Positions 1 through 12,198 of a stretch of 64,000 nucleotides of DNA are shown here, piece by piece (positions within the stretch are counted from its first letter, which is position 1; every line of letters begins with the position of its first letter). The stretch spans positions 27,396,618-27,460,617 of the forward strand of contig OZ024809.1 of assembly GCA_964017045.1 (NCBI GenBank). Direction: 5' to 3'. Source of the DNA: Omphiscola glabra. Lineage: Eukaryota > Mollusca > Gastropoda > Lymnaeidae. The notes below the pieces were generated by a model, which was not told the DNA's origin, ran no database searches, and worked only from the letters and a program-made list of their open reading frames with translations. A program made the translations under genes and the position numbers.

Positions 1-199
1 CCTGTTAGTTCGTGCTAACTGCACGTGCTCTGTTGCGCTTGGCCAGTCATTAGATCTATCGGATTGCCAGAGTAACTGACGCCAGCACTTAATCAGCTTT
101 CCTCTGTCATCGTCCTGATGTCGATGATGACCAGCGTCGCTGTACTTATCCTTATGTTTTGGCCGGCTGCTAGAGTAATCCTATTACACTGCACCATAG
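1..199. other. Unique DNA, nothing recognised
   Basis: About 200 bp of mixed sequence before the first minisatellite. No coding similarity or repeat recognised. Confidence 0.4.
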
Positions 200-733
200 C
201 GAGTTCACTGATTTGGGTCTATTGTGACGAGTTGACTGATTGGGTCTATTGTGACGAGTTGACTGATTGGGTCTATTGTGACGAGTTGACTGATTGGGTC
301 TATTGTGACGAGTTGACTGATTTGGGTCTATTGTGACGAGTTCACTGATTGGGTCTATTGTGACGAGTTCACTGATTGGGTCTATTGTGACGAGTTCACT
401 GATGGGGTCTATTGTGACGAGTTCACTGATGGGGTCTATTGTGACGAGTTCAATGATTGGGTATGTTGTGACGAGTTCACTGATTGGGTCTATTGTGACG
501 AGTTCACTGATTGGGTCTATTGTGACGAGTTCACTGATTGGGTCTATTGTGACGAGTTCACTGATTGGGTCTATTGTGACGAGTTGACTGATTGGGTCTG
601 TTGTGACGAGTTCACTGATTGGGTCTATTGTGACGAGTTGACTGATTGGGTCTATTGTGACGAGTTCACTGATTGGGTCTATTGTGACGAGTTCACTGAT
701 TGGGTCTGTTGTGACCAGTTGACTGATTGTGAT
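200..733. repeat. Minisatellite, 27-bp unit, about 20 copies
   Basis: Unit core GTCTATTGTGACGAGTT then CACTGATTGG, with C/G alternation at GAGTT(C/G)A. The 27-bp period is stop-free in some frames, which creates open frames on both strands with no other coding character. Confidence 0.97.
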
Positions 734-2910
734 GATATACATTTTGAATTATAAAACTTTTACTTTGTCCATGTTGCCATCAACTTAGGGGTACAATGAA
801 ACATGTCTGAGGGGGAAAACATCAACGTTCTTTATAAGTTTTTATTTTATAGTTTAACCGCAATAGACAACCATGACGTAGTTTGTTCTGCTTTTTTTTA
901 ACCCAGCAACCCCCACCTTTTTTGGGGTCTCTTTTCTTTTACACCTGTTAAAAAAAATTATAATTGAAACAAAATAAATTACTTCACCAATTAAAAAAGA
1001 AAATATAGAATCCACCGGATTACGATTCTGTTGCAAGACCACCCCGTCGGATAGTTGGTTTAATGAAAGTAACCGACAGCCTCTTCTCCCCCCCCCCCCC
1101 CCCCAAACTGAATACGGAAAGAGTTATATCTCACTGCAAGAGTCATCCTTGATGGCACTGAACGATCTCGATCTGAAGTCCTGCTCTCCACGGCATTGAC
1201 CACATTTCCCTCTTCTCATCTCATTATCACACAAGTCCCAGAATCCCAAAGTCCACATTCTTAAATTAAACACTTTCGCTTGGCCCCATCTCAACAGGGG
1301 GTCGTGGGCGGGAGGATATACCAAATTTTGTATCATTTCTTTAGAGTCGGGAACTTGAGATGCGTGCAATCTGCCCATCCGTTGCGCGTGTGCCAGCGAT
1401 TCCCAATCAACGGCACATGTGTTTACAACTTTTTAATCTACTAATTCGTGGCCGATTTTGACCACGTGACTGACGTCATATTGATCAGCTGCTATTGGTG
1501 CTAGAATGCATTTGTGTTCAATGCAGGACATTTCAAGCGTTTATTTTTAGTATCACTTCATGAAAATTTTCGCACGAAATGTTTCTTTTATAGGGGGAGT
1601 TTGAGAAGTAGCAAGTCGCGAAAAGTCTCGCCTCAAACTGCGATAGCGGAAAGTCTTGCCTGAAACTACGACATTGGGTTGCGATTATATATTTTCCACT
1701 GCAAGACATGAAACAGAAATCTCTAGTTCAATGAAAAGAAAAGGGGTTATGCTGTATTTGTTCATGAATGAGTCGTTCTTGGAAAAGAAAATGCATCCCC
1801 CAGCACACTTTCATAAGAGTGCATTCATATTTTAATATGAAATTCATGCCGCCACCCCCCGCCCCCCATTTTTTTACACCTCAACTCCATCTACTCATCA
1901 TCATTCAACCATCTTAAACAGAACTACCCCGATTATACTCGATATATCCATTCACGACCCTTACTTTTCTTATTCAACTTTCTAAACGCCGCAGACCCTT
2001 TTCACCATGACACAAATCTACTCGTGCCCCACGACATCTCAGTCCTCACCCATGGAACTTCAAAACTATTCACTTTTTTCACCATCATTAATCCCGATCA
2101 TAGCCCCTCCTTTATGTTTACACTGGTTTTCTCTTCAGTAGCCCATCCTCCGCCTTACCTCCATTTATTTGCCACGTTTAAAAAAAATAAGGTTCTCCTA
2201 ATGCCAACATTATTAGTATCACTTATGTCAAAATATTTTTTTTTTAAAAATCTCAGTTTCATTGCGCAATTACCCCCTCCCCACCCCCCTCCCAACACAT
2301 AACCATTTCCATCACACCACCCCACCCCCACCCTTTCCGTATCATCTACTAATTACTACGCTTTTAAGCTGATGAAAGGCCGAGCGCCGCCCCTGTGATG
2401 GTATGAGTCTGTCAGACTGCCATTTCAATAATAAGATTACTTGTGTCAAACGGTAGAGCTAATTACCGGTATATAAGGGCCCTTGCCGGGATCATGCGAA
2501 GTACGTGGGCACGCCGAGACAAGACCTATTGCCCGATTGTGTGTGTTTGTGTGTTTCTTGTAGGTCGTCGGTCGCTGGATTGTTTTCATCGCGTGTGTTA
2601 CGTAAATTTTAATACGTATTTTGGAGATTAAGTAATAGCATTGACATGACTAATTTTAAAAAGTAATAATTTAATCAACCTAATCGTTGTGTTAATTAAG
2701 TCCAGTAACTGCCTTCAAGATAAAGTAGCTGCACCTTTTTAAGATTTCTCTCTCACCATAACCCCACCCCATGATAAATGAAATTGCAGCTTTAAAAACA
2801 GACAAATTTGAATAGCTTTTATCACCTTCTACCAAAAACACTTGACGGTTAACTGTTAAAAGATTTTGTTCAATGATGAATTTCTTGATGGTTAATAGCA
2901 GTTCTTTCTT
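734..2910. other. Non-repetitive stretch without recognisable gene
   Basis: About 2.2 kb of mixed, partly AT-rich DNA with poly-C runs near 1088 and 1855. Short open frames are present, but none has a recognisable motif or domain. At 1460-1500 there is a cluster of CACGTGAC, TGACGTCA and an inverted CCAAT (ATTGG), which looks promoter-like although no gene follows. Confidence 0.5.
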
Positions 2911-3072
2911 TGATGTGGTAGTCAGTACCTTATTTTACTTAGATGTGGTAGTCAGTACCTTATTTTACTTAAATGTGGAAATCAGTATCATATTTTACTT
3001 AGATGTGAAAGTCAGTACCATAGTTAACTTAGATGTGAAAGTCAGTACCATAGTTAACTTAGATGTGAAAGT
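2911..3072. repeat. Minisatellite, 30-bp unit, about 5 copies
   Basis: Unit core GATGTGGTAGTCAGTACC followed by TTATTTTACTTA, drifting to GATGTGAAAGTCAGTACC in later copies. Confidence 0.93.
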
Positions 3073-3299
3073 TGTTATAAATGCTTTGTAGTTTTCCTTC
3101 AATACATCATTTACGAAACACGCGTCTTTAAACATTTGTCTTGTTTTGAAGTTTGATAAATGATAGTCAGATGTAGCCGTGTGATTGTCATTTCTCTCTC
3201 TCTTGTCTTTCGGAATTTACTGTTAGATAAAAAAAAAATTTAAAAAGTTTGGCGAAAATATTTTCCTTTTTAGCGATATCCTTACTTGGCTTGTAGAGA

Positions 3300-5540
3300 C
3301 GTATGTGAGATGACATACATAAATAATCTATATATATATAAATGAATGTATGTATGTATGTATGTTTGTCTCGTATGCGCTCCAACACCATTCATGAGAT
3401 TGCAACAAAACTTTGGTGAGTTGTTGGCCACCTACCTGGGCATTTAACTGCGACATTAAAAAACTTTTCAATTATTTCGTTTTCGGCCGTTGGCCCTTCA
3501 TTCGTTTTTTTTCTTATACGAGCTTTGTAAAACAATATTTCCGTCTGCGCTCCTACGCCATTCCTCTGAATGCGCTAAATCTTGGGTAAAATGTTACACG
3601 CACGCCCACAAAGGTTTGCAAATAATTATAAACGTTTTAAAATATTCCGTTTTGAGCCAGGGGCCCCGTGTTCGTTTTTTCTTATATGAGCTATATAAAT
3701 ATAGTTTCAAACCGTATGCGCTCCTACACCATTCATGCGATTGCAACAAAACATTAGAGAGTTGTATTCTACAAGCTCGCGCATTTTACTGGGTCATTAT
3801 AACACTTTTAAAATATTTCGTTTTGGCCGTTGGCCCCAAAATCGTTTTTTTTCCTTATATGAGCTTTGTAAACAATAGATTTCGTCTGCGCTCCTACACC
3901 ATTTATTTGAATACGCTAAAACTTTGACGAGATGTTGCGAGCATGCCCACAAAGGTTTCTAAATTATTACAACCGTTTTAAAATATTACGTTTTGAGCCA
4001 GGGGCCCCATGTTCGTTTTTTCTTATAGGAGCTATATAAATATAATTTCAAACCGAATGCGCTCCTACACCATTCATGCGATTGCGACAAAACATTGGAG
4101 AGTTGTATTCCATAAGCTCGTGCATTTTACAGAGTCATTATAAAACTTTTAAAATATTTTGTTTTGGCCGTTGGCCCCAAAATCATTTTTTTTCTTATAT
4201 GAGCTTTGTAAACTATAGGTTTCGTCTGCGCTCCTACACCATTTATTCGAATACGCTAAAACTTTGACGAGATGTTGCGATCATGCCCGCAAAGGTTTCT
4301 AAATTATTAGAACCATTTTATAATATTCCGTTTTGAGCCAGGGGCCCCATGTTCGTTTTTTCTTATAGGAGCTATATAAATATAATTTCAAACCGTATGC
4401 GCTCCTACACCATTCATGTGATTGCAACAAAACTTTTTTGAAAGGTTGTTCATAAAGTCGCGCATGTTAATGAGTAATTACAATACTTTTAAAATATTCC
4501 GTTTTCAGCTGTTGGCCAAAATTCTTTTTTTTCTAATATGAGCTTTGTACAAAATAATTTCGGTATGCGCTCCTATACCATTCTTCTGAATGCGATAAAA
4601 CTTTAGTTAGATGTTTTTCCCACGCCCGAAAAGCTTTTCCAATTATTACAACCGTTTAAAATATTCTGTTTTGAGCCAGGGGCCCCATGTTCTATTTTTC
4701 CAATATGAGCTATATAAATATAATTTCAAACCGTATGCGCTCCTACACCATTCATGCGATTGCAACAAAACTTTGTTGAAAGGTTGTGCATAAGGTCGCC
4801 CATGTTAATGAGTAATTACAATACTTTTAAAATATTCCGTTTTCAGCCGTTGTTCCCAAATTCTTTTTTTTTCTTATATGAGCTGTGTACAAAATAATTT
4901 CTGTATGCGCTCCTATATCATTTATCTGAATGCGATAAAACTTTAGTAAAATGTTTTACCCAAGTCCGCAAAGCTTTTCAAATTATTACAACCGTTTAAA
5001 ATATTCTTTTTTGAGCCAGGGGCCCTATGTTCTATTTTTCCTATATGAGCTATACAAATACAATTTCAAACAGATCTAATGTGTGGATGGATAGATTTTT
5101 AATAAAATACAAATAGCAACATTAAATTGTGTGTGTCACATAGTAATTAGGTTTCTGAAGTAGTTACAACACTTTTAAAATAATCCGTTTTTGGCCGTTG
5201 GCCCCAAAATCGTTATTTTTCTTATATGAGCTTTGTAAAAAATAATATCCGTATGCACTCCTATACCATTTATCTGAATGCGATACAACTTCAGTAATAT
5301 GTTTCTCTTTTTTTAATTTTGTGATATAATAAGTAGGTTTCTGAAGTAATAAAACAATTCTACAATATTCCGTTTGTGGCCGGGGGCCTTAATTCGTTTT
5401 CCACCATTTATTATCTATATAATTATCGTATGCATTCCTATACCATTCATCCGATTGCGATAAAAACTTTGGTGAATTGATATGCGCGCTCCCGCAAATG
5501 TTTCTAAATTAGAACAACATTTTACAATATTTCGCATGGG
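3300..5540. repeat. Degenerate ~170-bp repeat array, possibly Helitron-like
   Basis: Starts with TATATATATAAATGAATG and a GTATGTATGT run, then repeats a block of about 165-175 bp with recurrent landmarks: GCGCTCCTACACCATTCAT, GCGATTGCAACAAAAC, TTTTAAAATATTCCGTTTT, GGCCGTTGGCCCC or GAGCCAGGGGCCCC, and CTTATATGAGCT. Two subtypes alternate, giving a higher-order dimer of about 340 bp. The leading part resembles, from memory, repeated termini of animal Helitrons/Helentrons, but no Rep/helicase coding or terminal hairpin was found. It could equally be an unclassified satellite. Confidence 0.6.
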
Positions 5541-6984
5541 CCGATGTCCTTAAATTCGTTTTTTTTTCTTTAACAAACTTTATCAAAATAATTTCAAACG
5601 GAGCTATCAACTCAACCGCCCTTGAACAAATGCCAACAGACATCAATTTGTAGCAAGAGCAGAGAAAACACGTTTTTGCATGTTTAGTGTAGAGAGTATT
5701 TTTGTTGTTTTTATTAATAAGCTTGAATTTTGTGACGTATTTTAGAATCGGATATAGCTTTGTAAATGTGTTGTGATTTTGAATAGCAATGATGTAGTAA
5801 TACATCTATTATATAAGAATGATCTATGCTGACCGTAACTCACAAAGAACCGATACGATTTAAATACGTTCCCATTTTTTAAAACAATCATAGTTTTCTT
5901 CTATTATTTTAAGGAACTCGAATCAATGGTAATGCGAAAAATATATTGTATATTCGCTTTAATTTTAATAAAATTTTAAGAATTAATAATATAAATTACA
6001 AATAAATTTGGAGTAACAACTAAGGAACTATTTTAAACATTTTATATGTGGTTGAAAGTTATGAAAATTAATAAAACAAGTTATGATCAAAGAATTACAC
6101 TGTAATCACATTTATCGGGGAAACCAAAACATCTGTTGATTTTAGTGCATTTTTTAAGTACGTTCCAAATATTGCGTAATAAAAGTAAAACTAATTTGTT
6201 CTAAATAATAACGCAAAATGACGTCAGAACTCAAATTGTCTATTTATTCAATGCAAAAATTTATCTGATTAAATAACCGCGCCTAATAAAATTGATAATG
6301 TATTTCCCCCTTCCTAAACGTAAAATTAATAAATATAATAGATTGCTTTTTAAATTGCTACAATTTAAAAAATGAAATACAATTTTTGCTTTTTATTTTT
6401 AACGTTTAATAAATTTTTACTTTTATTCTTTCCAAAAAGATACATTTATGAAATTTATAAATTAGTAAAAAAAAACAAAAAAAAAAAAAATAACCTTTAA
6501 ATATACTTTTAATACGAAAATGCCGTTTAATGAAATCAGTGCAGCGAAACTACATATCCAAATAGCATCCACTAATGCACTTATCACTCATTTAAATAAG
6601 AACAAAGCATTTGAAATGCAAAAAAATTGTTTTTGCGTAAGTTAAGTTGATTACAATCCCGTGGATAATTTTATTAATTTCTTTAAAACTCTGTTTGGGG
6701 GAGGGGGAAGTTGTAATTCAATAGTTTCATTTGCACATGGCAGCACACTATACGTCTCAAAATGAATTTGACAAATAATTTGCCTTCTTATGTACATATA
6801 TATGGGGGTTAGGAAATAGGGTGTGTACAATTTTATATCTTTAAATCCAATGATATTACTGTTGTGAAAAATAGATGCTATATTCTCATTTTACGAATTA
6901 AGAAAATCAATGACGTTAACACAACGTAAGTACATTTACAAAAGTATATCCATGAATATCAAAACCCATTCATTTTACAAAGAA
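5541..6984. other. AT-rich stretch without recognisable gene
   Basis: About 1.4 kb of strongly AT-rich DNA between two blocks of the ~170-bp repeat. It contains poly-A runs near 6470 and no open frame with recognisable content. Confidence 0.5.
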
Positions 6985-7440
6985 TTACCAGTTTTGGACC
7001 GGGGCCCTATAGTAGTTTTTCTTTCTAATATGAGCTATTTAAATATAATTTCCGTATGAGTTACTATACTATTCATCTGAATGCGATAAACTTTCAGTGA
7101 GTTGTTGTGTGCAGGCCCGCATTAGGTTTCTAAAGAAGTGCAAATATTTTACAATATTCCGCTTTGGGCCGGGGGCCTTAAATTCTTTTTTTTTCTTATA
7201 TGAGATATGTAAATATAACGTCAAGCAGAGCTATTGCATAAGTGGGTGGAATTACATTAAATATAAACTGTGACATTTCATTTTGTATATGTGACTTAAT
7301 AAATAGGTTTCTGATTTAGTACAAATATTTCACAATATTACTTTTGGGGCCGGGGGCCCTAAATTTGTTTATATGTAATAAATGAGCCATATAAATATAA
7401 TTTCAAACATAGCTATTGCATGGGGGGATCAATCGCTATA
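6985..7440. repeat. Second block of the ~170-bp degenerate repeat
   Basis: Repeats landmarks of the 3300-5540 array: GGACCGGGGCCCTATAG, CTAATATGAGCTATTTAA, GAATGCGATAAAC and GGGCCGGGGGCC. About 2.5 diverged units, separated from the main block by AT-rich DNA. Confidence 0.6.
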
Positions 7441-7693
7441 AGTTTTTGGGACTAAATTTGGAAAATCCATGCTTCCCAGACGGACAGCTGCGTGTGGTCT
7501 GCTGACACTTCTTAAAACCTTCTAATTAATTCGAATACGCACCAGACGGTTAAAAAAAGGTGTTTATTAGAAGAACTTACAAAAAATTTATTAAAACACG
7601 GACACTTTATTTCGATGAGTGGCATTGCAACGCATGCCGGGTACTCGCTAGTCGTAAATAAAACGCCATGATGGAATAATTAAATACTTTCAC

Positions 7694-8132
7694 ATTGATT
7701 GGAGTATTTATATAGCGCTCATTCCATGCTATGGTAGCATGCTCGCGGCGCTCCGATGTTCGAGAGGCATCACTGCTGCCAGTTAGGCGCATGTGAACTC
7801 TATCTCCGGGTTTGAATTCAGAGTTGCCTCTTAGATGAGTTGCCGTCCAAGGTTAGCGAGTCCCATCTCTTAGATGAGTTACCGTCCAAGGTTAGCGAGT
7901 CCCATCCACCCGGGAGTTGCCGGAATGTTTCATTGTATCAATACAATGTTAGCCGCCTATCGGGACTACATCTCCGGGTTTAAATTCAGAGTTGAATTCT
8001 CTTAGATGAGTTGCCGTCCAAGGTTAGCGAGTCCCATTTACCCGGGCTGCTGGTGGTGTGTTTGCTTGACTGGGCTTTGGTGGGGATTGAACTTGAGATT
8101 TGCTCAGTTTAGACCACTCGGCCACCCAGCAC
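7694..8132 (-). mobile_element. tRNA-derived SINE with LINE-like 3' tail
   Basis: Read on the minus strand, the 5' end (8132) begins GTGCTGGGTGGCCGAGTGG, a pol III A box as in Leu/Ser tRNA. The B box-like AAGTTCAATCCCC lies about 45 bp later. The body contains two to three near copies of a block with GGGACTCGCTAACCTTGGAC (about 7840-8035). The 3' part, from CAAACCCGGAGAT to CTCCAATCAAT (about 7694-7820), matches the 3' end of the non-LTR element at 46684-47577, including GAGCGCTATATAAATACTCC. It is therefore likely mobilised by that LINE family. Diverged head, internally duplicated body; no target duplication identified. Confidence 0.8.
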
Positions 8133-8194
8133 ATACGGTCATCACACTTTTTTCTCCAAGTAAAAAGAAGCTGCTAAAAAAATCTAGAACAATT

Positions 8195-8320
8195 TACCTT
8201 TTTAATTGTACTTTTTTTAATTGTACCTTTTTTATTTGTACCTTTTTTAGTGTACCTTTTTGGTTGTACCGTTTTTATTTCTACCTTTTTTAATTGTACC
8301 TTTTTGGTTGTACCTATTTC
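8195..8320. repeat. Short AT-rich tandem repeat, about 16-bp unit
   Basis: Repeats of TTTTTTAATTGTACC with variants containing TTGGTTGTACC. About seven irregular copies. Confidence 0.85.
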
Positions 8321-8562
8321 AAACATTTTTTTTAGATGATGAATATAACTTTAAAATATTTTTTAAAGTAAATTTATGATATGCATGAAGAAAAGTATCT
8401 GTCCGTGTAGGCGTATCTAGATACACATTTACGTCTGTGTTTCATAGTCTTATTTAAGATAAATAACATATAGCAAGTATGTGGTTATCCATATGTTGCA
8501 TAAAAAACATGCCCCTTCGTTTGAACCCTGACCACAGGTTGTCTTTTTTTTCCATTTTGGCG

Positions 8563-8761
8563 AATGTAAGAGAAATTGTTTGATTGTCACAAATCATGCG
8601 TACTTATTTGAATGTGACAGAAATTGTTTGATTGTCACAAATCATGCGTACTTATTTGAATGTGACAGAAATTGTTTTGATTTTTACAAATCATGCGTAC
8701 TTATTTGAATGTGACAGAAATTGTTTGATTGTCACAAACCATGCGTACTTATTTGAATGTG
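8563..8761. repeat. Minisatellite, 48-bp unit, about 4 copies
   Basis: Unit contains GTGACAGAAATTGTTTGATT, then GTCACAAATCATGCGTACTT, then ATTTGAAT. Near-identical copies. Confidence 0.95.
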
Positions 8762-9488
8762 TGATTTTAAACAGTGTTCTCTATTTCGAACGCACTATTA
8801 ATATTATTTGGTGTCTGATATAGAGCGGTACCCCAGCCTACACTATATAGTAAAACAAAACAATACTTTCAAAAAGAAATTTGACGAAAATTTTAACATG
8901 TGAACTGAAAAAAAGATTCGACCAAATTTCCGTTCGATCAAATTTCGGTCGTTCGATTTTCCGTCGACGAAATTTCTTTCAAACAAATTTCCGGATACTG
9001 TTTTTCTTCATTAGAATTCGGACCATTTACACTAACCCTAAATAGCTATTTAAGCACAAGACTACCAATAGTTATTTGTGATTGTTGACCATATTGAAAA
9101 TGACAGTCAGTCGTTGTCCATTATGAGTTAAATGGCGCCTTGAATGTTCTCTACAAGAGAGCTTCCACGGCTATGACGGCCATTATTTCGATCTCCCAAC
9201 ATGTCCAAGTCGGCTCACACAGAGGCGGGGAAACACGAGCGCAAAGACACTTTTCCTAATTTGTCGCTCCATTGGCTGTGGTAAACAGAAATTATTGAAC
9301 TGTGGGGAATGTGGTTTGGGGGGGGGGGGGGTTGTGTCTTTATCTGTTCCATTAAAATAGTTCGCTGGAGCGATACATTGTCTTAAACTGACCATAGTAC
9401 TCTTTTAATCAAACGTTTCCGTACCTGACATCTGTGCATTAGTTATGGCTGCGGGAATCTCCGGGATAAAATCTGTGTATCCACAATT
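8762..9488. other. Unique DNA with a small degenerate repeat
   Basis: No gene recognised. At about 8912-8995 there are several direct and inverted versions of a CGAAATTTCCG-like word, forming a small degenerate palindromic cluster. A poly-G run lies near 9320. Confidence 0.4.
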
Positions 9489-9626
9489 GGAGAGCAATGG
9501 CAGTCATTTTGGAGAGCAATGGCAGTCATTTTGGAGAGCAAATGCAGTCATTTTGGAGAGCAATGGCAGTCATTTTGGAGAGCAATGGCAGTCATTTTGG
9601 AGAGCAATGGCAGTCATTTTGGAGAG
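9489..9626. repeat. Minisatellite, 22-bp unit, about 6 copies
   Basis: Unit core GGAGAGCAATGGCAGTCATT plus TT. One copy is altered at GCAAATGCAG. Confidence 0.96.
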
Positions 9627-10098
9627 CTTGCGCCTAGATGAGCTGGTCTTGTTTCGGTTTTCGGTAGTAGATCGCATGCCTGTAAGAGCAAAGTAGCATT
9701 CAATGGTAGGGTTAAGTCATCGGCGAGTCCTAGGGAATGGGTATAGATTGTGGGGGCACTATTACATTCCAGAAATCGGTATGGAACTCGACAGCCGTCC
9801 GTATCACTGGAATTTTTTTATTACTATTGTGTCCTCAGCAGCTTATTTTCCTTCACCGTTACCACGTGAATCTATTATACAATTATGAGTTTTAAGGTGC
9901 CGCTAATAAAAGAACCATAATTTTAACCTTTCAGTTTCCATTGTCTCATTGCAAGGGGGGTTCAACCAACAAGTGGTTTCCAATCTGTTTCTTATAAAAG
10001 CACATAATAAATGCCATAAAATGAATTCTAAAATCTTCGACGTGATGTAGCGTAAGATATTACAAAACCGACTAGACAAAGTAATATATACAGGAGAA
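9627..10098. other. Unique DNA, no gene recognised
   Basis: About 470 bp of unremarkable sequence between two minisatellites. Short open frames without recognisable motifs. Confidence 0.4.
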
Positions 10099-10592
10099 GA
10101 TGTGAGGTTACGGTAGCTGCCGAGCCACTACTAACCATGGCATGTTAGGATGAGGTTACGGTATCTGCCGAGCCACTACTAACCATGGCATGTTAGGATG
10201 AGGTTACGGTATCTGCCGAGCCACTACTAACCATGGCATGTTAGGATGAGGTTACGGTATCTGCCGAGCCACTACTAACCATGGCATGTTAGGATGAGGT
10301 TATGGTATCTGCCGAGCCACTACTAACCATGGCATGTTAGGATGAGGTTATGGTATCTGCCGAGCCACTACTAACCATGACATGTTAGGATGAGGTTATG
10401 GTATCTGCCGAGCCACTACTAACCATGACATGTTAGGATGAGGTTATGGTATCTGCCGAGCCACTACCAACCATGTTAGGATGAGGTTACGGTATCTGCC
10501 GAGCCACTACTAACCATGGCATGTTAGGATGAGGTTACGGTATCTGCCGAGCCACTACTAACCATGACATGTTAGGATGAGGTTACGGTATC
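10099..10592. repeat. Minisatellite, 48-bp unit, about 10 copies
   Basis: Unit contains GATGAGGTTACGGTATCTGC, then CGAGCCACTACTAACCATGG, then CATGTTAG. An internal C/T variant (GGTTACGG or GGTTATGG) comes in runs, and one copy is shortened near 10470. Confidence 0.97.
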
Positions 10593-11125
10593 TGGTTATA
10601 ACATCTGGTCAGATACAGTGTTGCCGGCATAATTTTTCCATGGTGATCAGGAACGTGCTTTTTAAATATATTTTTATCTGTATATTGAGTCGCCATTACC
10701 CCCATTTGGCATTATTTTCACCGGTTCGCCAACCCTGTTCTAAAATCTTAACAAAAATGTCTTCTTTAATCTTAACTACAATAATGAATGCATGGAACTA
10801 TTTCAGATGTAAATGTGTCCTTCTTATTTGTGACTTGAAGAACAGTTACGACTCTGATTGGTGGGGACGTGTCTTGTTTAAAGGATGTGTCCGTGGATAC
10901 TTTCATTTGGGAATCACTGCCTCTTCCGGATCGAGAGCAACCTAGCGAATGATAGAAAGGGCGTGTCTGGCAGACTTAAAATGAGTTGTTCCCTGCTTGT
11001 CACGATTTTTTCCTGATCGGATCTCTCCTAGATTTTTCTTTCTTTTTATTTTTACTTACTCTCCAAAGTATCTGGAATCTCTTTCTCCAGTCCTCTCTCT
11101 CGAACACTTTTTCAATGTTTTCTCT
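10593..11125. other. Unique DNA, no gene recognised
   Basis: About 530 bp. An open frame here runs into the following 27-bp array, but its non-repeat part shows no family signature, so I do not call it a gene. Confidence 0.4.
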
Positions 11126-11513
11126 CTACATTGGATTAGAGAGTGGAAGTGCTTGCACTGGATTAGAGAGTAGAAGTGCCTGCATTGGATTAGAGAGTGG
11201 AAGTGCTTGCACCGGATTAGAGAGTAGAAGTGCCTGCACTGGATTAGAGAGTAGAAGTGCCTGCATTGGATTAGAGAGTGGAAGTGCTTGCACCGGATTA
11301 GAGAGTAGAAGTGCCTGCATTGGATTAGAGAGTGGAAGTGCTTGCACCGGATTACAGAGTAGAAGTACCTGCATTGGATTAGAGAGTAGAAGTGCTTGCA
11401 CTGGATTAGAGAGTAGAAGTGCTTGCACTGGATTAGAGAGTAGAAGTTCCTGCACTGGATTAGAGAGGAGAAGTTTCTGCACTGGATTAGAGAGTAGAAG
11501 TGACTGCACTATC
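11126..11513. repeat. Minisatellite, 27-bp unit, about 14 copies
   Basis: Unit core TTAGAGAGTAGAAGTGC then TTGCACTGGA. Read on + it would give GLESRSACT repeats, and the minus strand is also open. This is the signature of a stop-free tandem repeat, not of a protein. Confidence 0.96.
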
Positions 11514-11642
11514 TGCACGTATTAAATTACGGGTACTCGGAATCCCCTACGTATCCGATATCCTCTCAAATAGGCTCGGGTAATTGTTAGAAAAGAGAAG
11601 GAAAAAAGTTAACACTTGCGCTTAAAAATAGTTAATTTAATG

Positions 11643-12008
11643 TCCACTGTGTACGGGGAAAGACTTGTGTCAGTAGGTCCATTGTGTACAGGGTGACATG
11701 TGTCAATAGGTCCATTGTGTCCAGGGTTAGGCCTATTTTTGTCAATAGTTCCATTGTGTCCAGGATAAGACTTGTTGTGTCAATAGTTCCATTGTGTCCA
11801 GGATCAGACTTGTGTCAGTAGGTCCATTGTGTCCAGGATAAGACTTGTGTCAGTAGGTCCATTGTGTCCAGGATAAGACTTGTGTCAATATGTCCATTGT
11901 GTCCAGGATAAGACTTGTTGTGTCAATAGTTCCATTGTGTCCAGGATAAGACTTGTTGTGTCAATAGGCCCATTGTGTACAGGTTAAGACTTGTTGTGTC
12001 AATAGGTT
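11643..12008. repeat. Minisatellite, 33-38 bp unit, about 10 copies
   Basis: Unit core TCCATTGTGTCCAGGATAAG then ACTTGTGTCAATAGG. Length varies with an extra TTG in ACTTGTTGTGTCAA. Confidence 0.95.
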
Positions 12009-12073
12009 AACAACAGCATATGTATGTCCATAAAAGGTTTTGTATTCGTTAAATGTTCGTTAACACGGCACAA

Positions 12074-12172
12074 CTGCTGCCGTCAGTGTCTTCAGACCGG
12101 GGTTTCCTTTGTGTCGGTTTCATGCTGCCGTCAGTGTCTTCAGACTGGGGTTTTCTTTGTGTCTGTTTCATG
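12074..12172. repeat. Two-copy tandem duplication, about 52 bp
   Basis: Two copies of a block containing CTGCCGTCAGTGTCTTCAGA followed by a TTTGTGTC-TTTCATG segment, just upstream of the SPIN-like copy. Confidence 0.8.
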
Positions 12173-12198
12173 TATGGGCAAATAATATGCGCCTAACA

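Noticed and set aside
200..733. CRISPR array
   Set aside because: This and the other arrays are head-to-tail repeats with no unique spacers, in a eukaryotic genome.
8090..8132. tRNA gene on the minus strand
   Set aside because: Only the A and B box regions resemble a tRNA. The acceptor and anticodon stems are not intact and a SINE body follows, so it is a SINE head.
10986..11525. Apparent 179-codon protein with hydrophobic start and GLESRSACT repeats
   Set aside because: The repeat part is a 27-bp minisatellite also open on the other strand. The non-repeat part has no recognised signature.
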